From NCBI RefSeq assembly GCF_003028415.1, contig NZ_PYSV01000021.1, positions 1 to 50,097 of the forward strand: a stretch of DNA of 50,097 nt. The letters run 5' to 3'. Shown in pieces: positions 37,171 to 45,344 of this stretch. Each line of letters begins with the position of its first letter. The stretch's first letter is position 1. Made by a program: the position numbers and the translations under genes. The notes under the pieces were generated by a model. The model saw only the letters and a list, made by a program, of their open reading frames with translations, did not search any database and was not told where the DNA came from. The DNA is from Deinococcus arcticus. Lineage in GTDB: Bacteria > Deinococcota > Deinococci > Deinococcales > Deinococcaceae.

Positions 37171-38126
37171 CCCAGCACTACGACGTGGTGATCGTCGGCG
37201 GCGGCCCCGCCGGCCTGACCGCTGCGATTTACACCGGCCGCGCCAGCCTGAAGACCCTGATTCTGGAAAAGGGCCTGCCCGGCGGCCAGATTGCTCAGAC
37301 AGAAGAAGTCGAGAACTACCCCGGTTTCCCCGAGCCCATCAGCGGCATGGAACTGGCGGGCCGCATGCAGCAGCAGGCCGAGAAATTCGGCGGCGTGATC
37401 GAAATGGACGAGGTGCAGGCCATCGTGCGCGACGAGCACGACCACGAGTATCCCTTCACGGTGACGGGGTACGGCGGCACCTACCGCGCCAAGGCCGTGA
37501 TTCTGGCCACCGGGGCCAACCCCAAGCGCCTGAACGTGCCCGGCGAGGAGCACTTCTGGGGCAAGGGCGTCAGCACCTGCGCCACCTGCGACGGTTTCTT
37601 TTACCGGGGCAAGAAGGTGGTCGTGGTGGGCGGCGGCGACGCCGCCGTGGAAGAGGGCCTGTTCCTGACCAAGTTTGCTGACGAGGTGACCCTGATTCAC
37701 CGCCGCGATACCCTGCGCGCCAACAAGGTGGCCCAGGCCCGGGCGTTTTCCAATCCCAAGATGAAGTTCATCTGGGACACGGCGGTCGAGGAAATCGAAG
37801 GCGAGGAGAGCGTAACCGGCGTGCGCCTGAAAAACCTCAAGACCGGCGAGGTCAGCGAGATGGCCACCGACGGCGTGTTTATCTTCATCGGTCATGTGCC
37901 GAACACCGACTTCGTGAAGGACACCGTGAAGCTGCGCCCCGACGGCTACGTGGACGTGACCGACGAGATCTACACCAGCGTGCCCATGCTGTTTGCGGCC
38001 GGCGACGTGAGTGATTACATCTACCGCCAACTGGGCACCAGCGTCGGGGCGGGCACACGCGCCGCCATGAGCGCCGAGCGCGCCCTGGCCGCCCTGGAAG
38101 TCGAAGCCGAAACTGCCGCAGACTGA
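37167..38126 (+). CDS. trxB: Thioredoxin reductase
   Basis: 319 residues. FAD motif [15 protein letters not shown], redox centre [11 protein letters not shown] (C-x-x-C), NADPH motif [12 protein letters not shown] and the C-terminal FAD motif [21 protein letters not shown]. It passes electrons from NADPH to thioredoxin, which drives the arsenate reductases of the operon. The ATG at 37167 overlaps the metallophosphoesterase stop (ATGA). It may be an extra copy beside the housekeeping gene. Its stop abuts the convergent nuclease gene. Confidence 0.92.
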   Translation: MTQHYDVVIVGGGPAGLTAAIYTGRASLKTLILEKGLPGGQIAQTEEVENYPGFPEPISGMELAGRMQQQAEKFGGVIEMDEVQAIVRDEHDHEYPFTVTGYGGTYRAKAVILATGANPKRLNVPGEEHFWGKGVSTCATCDGFFYRGKKVVVVGGGDAAVEEGLFLTKFADEVTLIHRRDTLRANKVAQARAFSNPKMKFIWDTAVEEIEGEESVTGVRLKNLKTGEVSEMATDGVFIFIGHVPNTDFVKDTVKLRPDGYVDVTDEIYTSVPMLFAAGDVSDYIYRQLGTSVGAGTRAAMSAERALAALEVEAETAAD

Positions 38127-39299
38127 TCAGGCGTCTGGCGTTTCCCCTTCTTCAAGTTTGAAGTCCTTGAAGAAGGGGATGCGTTGTTCAGGCAGGGCTT
38201 CGTGTTCAGTATTCCGGCCGAGGAGCGGACGCTGTTCCAGATACAGCCGCTCCTCCAAAGGATCAAGCAACGTCCCTGATGACGTGGCGTCCACATACAA
38301 GATGGGCAGAGGGTGCCCAAGATCTCCCTCTTCATCGACGCCCAGCACCCGACTGAGTGGAAGAATGGTCAGGATCACGAGTTCCGCCTGATTCTCTTGT
38401 GGAACTCGCTGCTGCCAAGCGGCATGGTAGGCGGCGTAGGTTGGGTCGAAGGTTCGGTCCTGACCATACAGGGTGCGATGTGACCTTGTCGGCCAGGAGT
38501 GATCAAGAGCGTCCCACTCACCTGATTCTGAATCGAGATAGGCGAAGTGACGCCGCAGTTCAAGGACCAGGTTGTCACGCATGTTCAGACACTGCACCTG
38601 ATGAATGGCCCAAGGGGGATTGACGTCAAAGTCTGGAACAGCGGCAATGTCAGGGTAACGATCATCATCAGCGATCCGCAGGAGCACCTCTGTTCTGACG
38701 CGTTTGGTTGGCCCTCCGATCACGCGACCCACCCGTTTTCGCAGTGCCAGCATGGACTTCAACTCACTCTGCTTGGTGCGTTTGCGTGTTTGCAAGCTGA
38801 TCCCAAAATACGCGAACAGCAGATGGTCATTCTTGGGCTGGAAGAGCATGTCTTCCAGCTCGGCCTTGCCCCACAGCTGGAACTCCTGCACGCCTGTCCC
38901 GATCAGGGCCAGGCGGAAGGCGTCATAGGCTTTCTTGCTGAAGTCACAGGCGGCCGCGAGGATGAAGCCGTAGGGCATATCCGGGCCCTGCACGCTCTCC
39001 TCCACGTAGCGCCGGACCTGCGTGGGGCCAATGCGCTTCTCGCGCTTGCACTGAATGATCCACTGGCGCCCAGGACTCACAAGGGGCGGGTCATCGTCAT
39101 CGGATTCCTCAGGCAGGGGCGTGCGGCCCTGCTCGAACGCCCGAATGTCGATGCCGTCATCTGCGCCGCCCCGGCCAGTTGCCTCAATACTGGCCCATGA
39201 CCGGAAATCATAAGCGAGTTGGCGCACCAGATCTTCAAAACGGTGCGGCTCCAGGTCTTCAAAGTGCAGAGGGTTGAGCGTTCGAGTGGCGCGGGCCAT
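38127..39299 (-). CDS. Mrr-like restriction endonuclease domain protein
   Basis: 390 residues. The N-terminal PD-(D/E)xK nuclease domain of the Mrr_cat type has E22 (HRFEDLVRQLAYDF), D51 (GADDGIDIRA) and Q83-C-K85 (WIIQCKREKRIG), so the active site looks intact. The rest (about 130-390) has no recognised domain but contains conserved-looking patches (LFAYFGISLQTRKRT, HFAYLDSESGEWDALDHSW). No methylase is near. It may be a type IV, modification-dependent nuclease or a solo defence gene. The start ATG at 39299 precedes the fold directly. Confidence 0.78.
   Translation of the reverse strand: MARATRTLNPLHFEDLEPHRFEDLVRQLAYDFRSWASIEATGRGGADDGIDIRAFEQGRTPLPEESDDDDPPLVSPGRQWIIQCKREKRIGPTQVRRYVEESVQGPDMPYGFILAAACDFSKKAYDAFRLALIGTGVQEFQLWGKAELEDMLFQPKNDHLLFAYFGISLQTRKRTKQSELKSMLALRKRVGRVIGGPTKRVRTEVLLRIADDDRYPDIAAVPDFDVNPPWAIHQVQCLNMRDNLVLELRRHFAYLDSESGEWDALDHSWPTRSHRTLYGQDRTFDPTYAAYHAAWQQRVPQENQAELVILTILPLSRVLGVDEEGDLGHPLPILYVDATSSGTLLDPLEERLYLEQRPLLGRNTEHEALPEQRIPFFKDFKLEEGETPDA
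38144..38178. terminator. Hairpin inside the nuclease 3' end, probable trxB terminator
   Basis: A perfect 13-bp stem, CCCCTTCTTCAAG (38144-38156) with CTTGAAGAAGGGG (38166-38178), lies 18 bases past the trxB stop. It is inside the coding sequence of the convergent nuclease (codons for FFKDFKLEEGE). It has no T-run. Confidence 0.5.
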
Positions 39300-39385
39300 G
39301 GGTCATTCGAGCACACGAACCGTTGCTATTCGCCTCCAATGTCGGGCAAGCAAGGGCGAGAGCAGCTCAATCATGCTTGCTCCCA

Positions 39386-39414
39386 TTGACAATCCTCTAT
39401 GCGTTCTGTACATT
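39386..39414 (+). promoter_or_regulatory. Sigma-70-type promoter of the second arsR
   Basis: TTGACA (39386-39391), 17 bases, TACATT (39409-39414), then 6 bases to the ATG at 39421. A near-consensus leaderless promoter. Confidence 0.75.
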
Positions 39415-39420
39415 ACATCC

Positions 39421-39747
39421 ATGGACTTCGATGGAACAGCGGTGGTATTCAAGGCGTTGGGGGACGTACACCGCCTCAGGGCCCTTCACTTCCTCGCCAC
39501 CGTGGATGCCGGCTGCTGCTCCACCGGGCAGGGCGTGTGTACCTGCGACGTCCAGCAGATGCTCGGCCTGACCCAGCCCACCACCAGCCATCACATGAAG
39601 TTGCTGGTTGAGGCTGGTCTGGTCGAAACCGAGAAACGCGGGAAATGGACGTACTACACGCTCAGCGCCAAAGGCATGCTGATCGCCCGCACCGCTCTGG
39701 ATGGATTGCTGGCAGCCGTGCCGCAGCAGCAAAAGGAGGCCGTATGA
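39421..39747 (+). CDS. ArsR-family repressor (second copy)
   Basis: 108 residues with the winged-helix fold: [21 protein letters not shown] (recognition helix) and the wing GKWTYYTL. A metal-thiol site is visible in [20 protein letters not shown], with four Cys including C-x-C. It senses As(III) or another soft metal. Leaderless start. The next gene overlaps by four bases, and a DUF6428 gene and an MFS transporter follow. It belongs to a different subgroup from the arsR at 34547. Confidence 0.88.
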   Translation: MDFDGTAVVFKALGDVHRLRALHFLATVDAGCCSTGQGVCTCDVQQMLGLTQPTTSHHMKLLVEAGLVETEKRGKWTYYTLSAKGMLIARTALDGLLAAVPQQQKEAV

Positions 39748-39908
39748 ATCCCATGACCCTGGAGATCCTCGCCCGTGAGCATCATCAGCACCTGCTCTGG
39801 GTCGCCCGGCAGCAGCGCTGCGCTCACCTGGCCCGGCCGTTCACCTTCAAGTGGCCCTGGCCATTGAACGTCACTGCCCCTGCGGCTCCCTCCTGCGCCA
39901 CCTGCTAA
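39744..39908 (+). CDS. Small hypothetical protein (54 aa) coupled to arsR-2
   Basis: Starts at an ATG overlapping the arsR-2 stop (ATGA). The sequence is amphipathic and basic (LEILAREHHQHLLWVARQQR), with a Trp/Pro-rich middle and a C-terminal C-A-T-C. Histidines and the two Cys could bind metal. No family recognised. The overlap and position suggest a real gene. Confidence 0.5.
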   Translation: MNPMTLEILAREHHQHLLWVARQQRCAHLARPFTFKWPWPLNVTAPAAPSCATC

Positions 39909-39953
39909 TTTTTTACCTTTACTCATCGAAGAACGTCTATAAGGAGCCCTGCG

Positions 39954-40505
39954 ATGACCCAGACCCTGACTGCCCCGATTCCCGGCCTGAGCGACCTCAC
40001 CACGACTCAGGAGCTGATGACAGCCCTGAGAACCTTGCCCCAGCGGCCGCTGCAATTCCATCTCCACGGCGAAGTCCTGGTGCCCGCTGGATACCACGTC
40101 ACGGAAGTCAAAGCCGTGACCATCGAAGCGATGGACTGCGGCGGGAAAGCCTCCTCCTGGCGCGAGACGGTCATTCAGCTGATGGATGGCTCTGCGGAGG
40201 AAGCGAAGGCTGGGTTCATGACCAACCGGAAGTTCCTGGCGATCTACGACCGCGTGGTCAAGCACATTCCCGTGCGTGATGAAGCCGAGGTGCGCTTCGA
40301 GTACGGGAATGCCACGACCCCCGCGATGCAGTACCACGTGACGCACGTTGATATCGCGTCTGAACAGATCACGGTGCACCTGCGGACCCCTGGCGTGCAG
40401 TGCAAGGCGGGCGACAGCTGCGGCACACCGGCCGAGGCGACGTCCGATGGCTGCGCACCGGACTCTGGCTGCTGCGCCCCTCAGGCCCCCATTTCGCTGG
40501 GCTGA
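39954..40505 (+). CDS. DUF6428 family protein
   Basis: 183 residues. The N-terminal 130 resemble the DUF6428 family seen beside arsR genes ([39 protein letters not shown]). The C-terminus is Cys-rich ([27 protein letters not shown]) and could hold As(III) or another soft metal. AAGGAG precedes the ATG; an AT-rich promoter-like stretch (TATAAG near 39940) lies upstream. The stop overlaps the MFS start. Function unknown, arsenic association by context. Confidence 0.72.
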   Translation: MTQTLTAPIPGLSDLTTTQELMTALRTLPQRPLQFHLHGEVLVPAGYHVTEVKAVTIEAMDCGGKASSWRETVIQLMDGSAEEAKAGFMTNRKFLAIYDRVVKHIPVRDEAEVRFEYGNATTPAMQYHVTHVDIASEQITVHLRTPGVQCKAGDSCGTPAEATSDGCAPDSGCCAPQAPISLG

Positions 40506-41698
40506 TGATGGCCTCGCCAGCGTCCACGCGTCCCGTCGTGTGGACGCTGGCTCTTTTGTGCACGGTGAGCTACGGCGCCCTGTATTACGCTCAGCCGCTG
40601 CTCGCCGTCGCCACGGAACAGGCTTACGGCTGGACCCGGGTGCAGACCGGCTTCGCGTTTACGGCGGCGCTCCTCGTGAGTGCCGTCCTGGCACCCTGGT
40701 TTGGCCGTGTTCTGGACCGGCAGGGTGGACGGCTGCTGTTGAGTGGGGGTGCCCTGAGTGGCGCCGTGGCCTTTCTTGTGCTGAGCCTGACGGACCACTA
40801 CCTGCTGTTCCTGTTGGGGTGGCTGCTCGCTGGGTTCGCCATGACCCTGACCTTCTATGAGGCGGTGTTCACCGTCTTGGGGCAGCAGGTCTCAGAGGCC
40901 TTCCGGACCCGGGCCACCCTCACGGTCACCTTGGTCGCTGGACTGGCCAGCACGATCTTCGTGCCGCTCACGACGGTGTTGTTGCACGGGGCTGGGCTTC
41001 GGGTCACCCTGCTGGGATGGGCTGGCCTGCTACTGGTCATGGCGGCGCTGGTGTGGCGGGTGATCCCAGAGCATGGCCAGGCCAGGAGGATGCGAAGCCA
41101 TGCGTCGTTCACCCCTGACCCCGCCGCCCTGCAGTTGGCCGCCGGGCTGACGCTGGCCCGGATCGTCACGGTGGGCGTGGGCCTGCAACTCGCGCCGCTG
41201 CTGTTGGCATCGGGCTCCAGCCCGGGAGAGGCCGCCGCATTGACCGGCCTGCTGGGCCTCAGCGCCCTGCCCGGACGGGTGCTGTTCGTTCCCTGTGTGA
41301 AGTGGGTGGGACCGGCACCACTGACTGTGATGCTGCTTGGCCTGTTGGCTGTCGGATCATGGCTGCTTCTGAATGCGCATACCGGGGGCAAAGTGACGGG
41401 CATTGTGCTGTTTGGGTTAGCCAGCGGCGCCCTCACCCTGGCCCGGTCAGAGTTGTTGGTCCGTGGGTATCCGGCAGCCGTGTATGGAGCAGTCAATGGC
41501 TGGCTGACCCGGCCTGTCAATCTGGCGCAGGCCGTCACGCCGCTGGTGATGAGTGGGTTGTTCACCTGGACCTCAGGCTATGGCCTGTCCTTGATGCTGT
41601 TGGGTGGCCTGGGAGGCATCGCCGCCTGGTTCGTCAGCAGCTATGCCGCAAAGACCGGCACACAACTTGGAGCCGCCGAACTTGGCCTCTTGGAATAA
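40505..41698 (+). CDS. MFS efflux transporter
   Basis: 397 residues, 12 membrane helices. The MFS loop motif is present in modified form (FGRVLDRQGGRLLL, between helices 2 and 3). No drug-specific residues could be assigned. It overlaps the DUF6428 stop (TGATG) and is the last gene of the arsR-2 unit, so export of an arsenical or another toxic ion is inferred. ArsJ and ArsP relatives are possible but not shown. Its last 58 bases overlap the 3' end of the convergent RES gene. Confidence 0.8.
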   Translation: MMASPASTRPVVWTLALLCTVSYGALYYAQPLLAVATEQAYGWTRVQTGFAFTAALLVSAVLAPWFGRVLDRQGGRLLLSGGALSGAVAFLVLSLTDHYLLFLLGWLLAGFAMTLTFYEAVFTVLGQQVSEAFRTRATLTVTLVAGLASTIFVPLTTVLLHGAGLRVTLLGWAGLLLVMAALVWRVIPEHGQARRMRSHASFTPDPAALQLAAGLTLARIVTVGVGLQLAPLLLASGSSPGEAAALTGLLGLSALPGRVLFVPCVKWVGPAPLTVMLLGLLAVGSWLLLNAHTGGKVTGIVLFGLASGALTLARSELLVRGYPAAVYGAVNGWLTRPVNLAQAVTPLVMSGLFTWTSGYGLSLMLLGGLGGIAAWFVSSYAAKTGTQLGAAELGLLE

Positions 41699-42183
41699 AA
41701 CGACAGAATCACCAGTTGAACCGCCGTGCGGATATTGGGATGACCCGCATTGATCAGGTAATTGGCCTGTCCAGGGCCATACACCGTCAGCGGCAGAATC
41801 ACAGACGGGACGCGCAGGACGGGTGAACTGCCCAGGTCATACCACTCGTCTCCAATGATTTGGGTGGCTGGGCTCAGGGGAGGGTCGTTCCAGTTGGGAG
41901 GCAGCGCCGAGGCGGGCAATTCGGCGATGGCATCTGGATCCACCGCGAGCGTGACATGCCCGTGGGGCACCCGGTGCAGCGCGCCGCTGCCCACTTGAAC
42001 AATCACCTCCAGCAGGGCTTGCCCCAGGGTGTCACTGGCGTAGATGATGCGGCGGTCAAACTCGAGCGCGCGATCGGCACTGTTCCAGCGACCGCCAAAC
42101 TTTGCGGCGCCGAAGCCATGGTCGGTGAGGAGGGGTTGGGTGGCGTACTGCAGTTTACTGACGCGGTGGAGGGTCAGGGTCAC
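41641..42183 (-). CDS. RES-domain toxin (pair 2), C-terminus rearranged
   Basis: 180 codons. Residues 1-155 closely follow the intact copy at 27470: GGRWNSADRALEFDRRIIYA, PGQANYLINAGHPNIRTAVQ. The last 25 or so (ILSFYSKRPSSAAPSCVPVF) are antisense to the MFS 3' end. The native end (like LTFDPRL of copy 1) is lost, apparently by a deletion junction near 41700. The catalytic residues remain, so activity is uncertain rather than excluded. The start overlaps the antitoxin stop. Confidence 0.75.
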   Translation of the reverse strand: MTLTLHRVSKLQYATQPLLTDHGFGAAKFGGRWNSADRALEFDRRIIYASDTLGQALLEVIVQVGSGALHRVPHGHVTLAVDPDAIAELPASALPPNWNDPPLSPATQIIGDEWYDLGSSPVLRVPSVILPLTVYGPGQANYLINAGHPNIRTAVQLVILSFYSKRPSSAAPSCVPVFAA

Positions 42184-42626
42184 GTGTAGACGCCGTGCTC
42201 AAGCCTGCTCAGCACGGTCGTCACGTACTCGGCGCCTTCGGGCGGAAGGGCAAACTGAAGGGGGGTGCGGTGGCCAAAGGTGGCGCGCGGCGTCTGCAAC
42301 CAGACGTGGGCGGCGTCCTTGTGCTCGAAGTACCGCTCCGCAGCTTCCGTCACCCGGGCCAGGTGGTACAGGTGCGTGCTGACGTCCGCGCTGAGTGCGC
42401 GGCCGGTGCGCCGGTAGCGGTGGTACGTACTGCTGCTCAGTTTCAGCAGTGACAGGGTCTCGGCCAGGCTCAACCCGAGGTGCGTGCCCAGCCGCTCGAC
42501 AGTGGCTGGACTCAAGCCAGCATGCACCGCTTCACCAAGATCCAGGAGGGTGGTGGCCTTCAGCCCGAGCAGTGCGGTTCCGGGCAGGACAGGGGGGGTG
42601 CGGGTGGGCGTAAACGTCTGGGTCAT
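42180..42626 (-). CDS. Xre/MbcA/ParS-type antitoxin (pair 2)
   Basis: 148 residues, same length and order as the protein at 27027. YHRYRRTGRALSADVSTHLY, then AERYFEHKDAAHVWLQT and the same last 18 residues (GAEYVTTVLSRLEHGVYT). The two copies are near-identical at both ends but differ in the middle helices, so each may still match its own toxin. The ATG at 42626 is favoured: the longer reading upstream has no counterpart in copy 1. Confidence 0.88.
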   Translation of the reverse strand: MTQTFTPTRTPPVLPGTALLGLKATTLLDLGEAVHAGLSPATVERLGTHLGLSLAETLSLLKLSSSTYHRYRRTGRALSADVSTHLYHLARVTEAAERYFEHKDAAHVWLQTPRATFGHRTPLQFALPPEGAEYVTTVLSRLEHGVYT

Positions 42627-43072
42627 GTTGTCAGCCTTCAGGGCGAGGAGAGCGCAAGCCGCTCCAGGCGGCGCTGGTCTCCCCTGCGAGCAAACCCCCG
42701 CTAGACGGAGATTGACCTGCCGGGAAGCGAACCAGATCCGTGTGACCAGAACAGGGACGTGGTGACAGTGCCAACCCTGGCGGGGCACTGTGGGCTCGCG
42801 GCCTGTTCGTGGGCTTCCAGAGCCCCCGAACCCTGACGCCAGGTCAGGTGACCGGCACCGCTGGCGAGCGGTCCAGGGGCCGCTCGACTGGCAAGACCAC
42901 CAGTGACTTCAGAAGAGCATTTTGAGAATGCGGAAATGTAATAGGTTGATCTGGCGTGCGCAGACCAGTTGGAACAGGTGGCCTGAGCCAGCCGCTGGCA
43001 TGGCCTTCCGCGCCTCGGGGGCAGCGCAGGTCTATGGCCTGCATCACTTCCCTCATGCTGGGTCTATCTCAG
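42627..43072. other. Intergenic region between xre-2 and the flavoprotein gene
   Basis: About 446 bases with no supported gene. It ends in the AT-rich promoter/operator of the divergent flavoprotein gene. Short GC-rich open frames were dismissed. Confidence 0.4.
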
Positions 43073-43073
43073 T

Positions 43074-43103
43074 TTTACATCTGAACACATATTCATACAT
43101 AAT
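43074..43103 (+). promoter_or_regulatory. Leaderless promoter with SmtB/ArsR-like box (flavoprotein gene)
   Basis: TTTACA (43074-43079), 18 bases, CATAAT (43098-43103), then 6 bases to the ATG at 43110. The spacer holds TCTGAACA-CA-TATTCATAC, an inverted repeat of the ArsR/SmtB 12-2-12 kind. Its reverse strand matches the ICMT promoter core at 29561-29585. Confidence 0.58.
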
Positions 43104-43109
43104 GACGGT

Positions 43110-44171
43110 ATGCGTGTGCCTCCTGATGACCAGTCTGCCGCACCCCTCGACGTCCTCGTGATTGGTGGGGGCCAGGCGGGCCTCGCGGCCGGCTACCACC
43201 TCCAGCGCGCCGGGCGGACTTTCTGCATCCTCGATGCCAACGCCCGCACCGGCGACAGCTGGCGCGCGCGCTACGACTCCCTCGTGCTGTTCACCCCGGC
43301 CAAACGCAGCGCCCTGCCGGGGTTGCCCTTCCCCGGCGACCCTGAGCACTACCCCACCAAGGACGAGGTGGCCGACTACCTGCACGCTTACGTCCAGGCG
43401 TTTGAGCTTCCAGTCGCGCACGCGTCCCCCGTCCTGCACCTCCAGGCCACACCCACCGGATTCACCGCTGACACGCCGCAGGGCCACTGGACGGCCCGCG
43501 CGGTCGTGGTGGCCACTGGCCCCTTCCAGACGCCGCACACGCCTGCCTTCGCCCGCACCCTCGCACCCGACGTGGTCCAGTTGCACAGCAGCGCGTACCG
43601 GCGGCCCACCGACCTGCCCCCCGGCCGCGTGGTGGTGGTGGGTTCCGGCAACTCCGGCGCCCAAATTGCCCAGGAACTCAGCCGCACCCACACGGTCACG
43701 GTCGCGCAGGGCCGCCCTCAGCCCGCCCTGCCCCAGCGCCTGCTCGGGCGCGACATCTTTGATGGGCTCAGCGCCCTGGGCCTGCTGGAGGTCAAGGCCG
43801 CTTCACCCCTCGGCCGCGTCTTGCAGCGCCGGGACCCTGTGATTGGCACGAACCTCAGGTACCTAAGCCGGACCAGGCAGCTCCGGCTCGCGCCGCGGAT
43901 CGTGGGCACGGCCGGCCGGGCGCTCATCACCGAGGACGGAGGGCACCTGGAAACCGAGAGCGTACTCTGGGCCACCGGCTTCCGCCCGAACTACCGCTGG
44001 CTGGCGGTGGACGTGCTCAATGACCAGGGCCAGCCCATGCACGACGGCGGTGTCACCCGCGTTCCAGGCGTCTTCTTCCTGGGCCTTCCCTGGCAACGCA
44101 CGCGGAATTCCGCTCTGCTGGGCGGGGTTGGGCAGGACGCCCAGCGGCTGATTGACCGCCACCTCCTGTAA
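43110..44171 (+). CDS. FAD/NAD(P)-dependent flavoprotein monooxygenase (CzcO/ArsO-like)
   Basis: 353 residues. The FAD Rossmann motif is VIGGGQAGLAAGYHL, the NADPH motif is VVGSGNSGAQIAQEL, and the late ATGFRPNYRWL is typical of class B flavin monooxygenases and CzcO-like proteins. Members are common in czc and ars clusters; some oxidise organic substrates, others are thought to act on metal-bound thiols. Leaderless start under an SmtB/ArsR-like operator shared with the CzcN-like gene at 28957-29562. No metal pump is adjacent. Confidence 0.88.
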   Translation: MRVPPDDQSAAPLDVLVIGGGQAGLAAGYHLQRAGRTFCILDANARTGDSWRARYDSLVLFTPAKRSALPGLPFPGDPEHYPTKDEVADYLHAYVQAFELPVAHASPVLHLQATPTGFTADTPQGHWTARAVVVATGPFQTPHTPAFARTLAPDVVQLHSSAYRRPTDLPPGRVVVVGSGNSGAQIAQELSRTHTVTVAQGRPQPALPQRLLGRDIFDGLSALGLLEVKAASPLGRVLQRRDPVIGTNLRYLSRTRQLRLAPRIVGTAGRALITEDGGHLETESVLWATGFRPNYRWLAVDVLNDQGQPMHDGGVTRVPGVFFLGLPWQRTRNSALLGGVGQDAQRLIDRHLL

Positions 44172-44261
44172 CTGCCAGAGCCGCACAGAATGCCTTTTCA
44201 CGGGTTGTTGCGCGCGATCATGAATGCGACTCGTGCTACGGTACCGGTACCTCTCACCCTT

Positions 44262-45344
44262 ATGGCCCACCCCCCGCCACGCGCGCCACACACCCACCCC
44301 GCCCACTTCCTGGCCGGCCTGACCCTGGCCAGCGGCTGGGACGTGCTGACGCCCCTGGGCACCGCGGCGCCCGTTCATGAAGGGCAGCATTCGGTCGGCT
44401 ACTTCGTGCGGCACCGCGACGGGCGCGAAGGGTTCCTGAAAGCCATTGACCTGTCTGACGTCTACCAGGCCCCCAACGTCATGCTCGAGCTGCAACTCGT
44501 GTCCGCGCAGTTCAATTTCGAAGTCAAACTGCTCGACATTTGCCGGGACCTGCGCATGCACCGCGTCGTGCGGGCGATGGATCACGGCGAGGAGCGGCTG
44601 CCTGGCAGCATCGTCCCGGTGCCCTACATCGTGTTTGACCGCGCGGCCGGGGACATCCGCGACCACTTGGCCATGACGACCATCGATTCGGTCTGGCTGC
44701 TGCACTGCGTTCACCACGTCACGGTGGGGCTGCAGCAGTTGCACGGGGCCCGGTACGCCCACAATGACCTGAAACCCGCCAACGTCCTGGTGTTTCCCGG
44801 GGACGGCTGGAAGATTGGCGACCTGGGCCGGGCCGTGGACGCCCGCGGCACCTCCCCCCACCACGAGCATCTGTTCTCCGGCACCATGGAGTACGCCCCG
44901 CCCGAAGTGCTGTATTTCGCGCCGTCCACCGAAGTCTGGCGGGAGCGCAAATGGGCTGACCTCTACATGCTGGGCGGGCTGGTCACCTTCCTGTTTACCC
45001 ATCAGCACTTCAATACGTATTTGTACGCTGAGCTGGACGAGCCCCTTCAGCCCATCATCTTCTGCGGGGAGTGGGAAGGCAGCTTTGCGGATCTGGTGCC
45101 GCACCTGCTGAGCGCCTTTGGCCGGGCGATGCAGGCGGTCGAGCGTGATCTGCTGGCCCGGGTCGGGCCGGAGCTGACTCCCGACCTGGCCCGCTGTATC
45201 CGGGAACTCTGCTTTCCAGAGCCTGCCCGGCGCGGGCACCCGAGCAACGTCGGCACCCTTGACCCCACGGGCGTGCAGCGGTACGTGAGTCTGTTTGACC
45301 GGCTGCGGCAGCGGGCCCTGCTGGCCCAGCGGCGTGCGCGGTGA
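44262..45344 (+). CDS. Eukaryotic-type protein kinase domain protein
   Basis: About 360 residues. Kinase motifs are K60 (REGFLKAIDL), catalytic loop H167-N-D169-L-K-P-A-N174, D187-L-G in place of DFG, and APPEVLYF for the P+1 region. Catalytic residues are intact, with HND for HRD. No membrane helix or PASTA domain follows, so it is cytoplasmic. The N-terminal start is unsure: ATGs at 44190, 44220 and 44262 are in frame; 44262 is chosen because a palindrome with -10-like bases (GGTACCGGTACC) lies just before it. It overlaps the TPR gene by four bases (GTGA), so both are made together. Confidence 0.8.
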   Translation: MAHPPPRAPHTHPAHFLAGLTLASGWDVLTPLGTAAPVHEGQHSVGYFVRHRDGREGFLKAIDLSDVYQAPNVMLELQLVSAQFNFEVKLLDICRDLRMHRVVRAMDHGEERLPGSIVPVPYIVFDRAAGDIRDHLAMTTIDSVWLLHCVHHVTVGLQQLHGARYAHNDLKPANVLVFPGDGWKIGDLGRAVDARGTSPHHEHLFSGTMEYAPPEVLYFAPSTEVWRERKWADLYMLGGLVTFLFTHQHFNTYLYAELDEPLQPIIFCGEWEGSFADLVPHLLSAFGRAMQAVERDLLARVGPELTPDLARCIRELCFPEPARRGHPSNVGTLDPTGVQRYVSLFDRLRQRALLAQRRAR

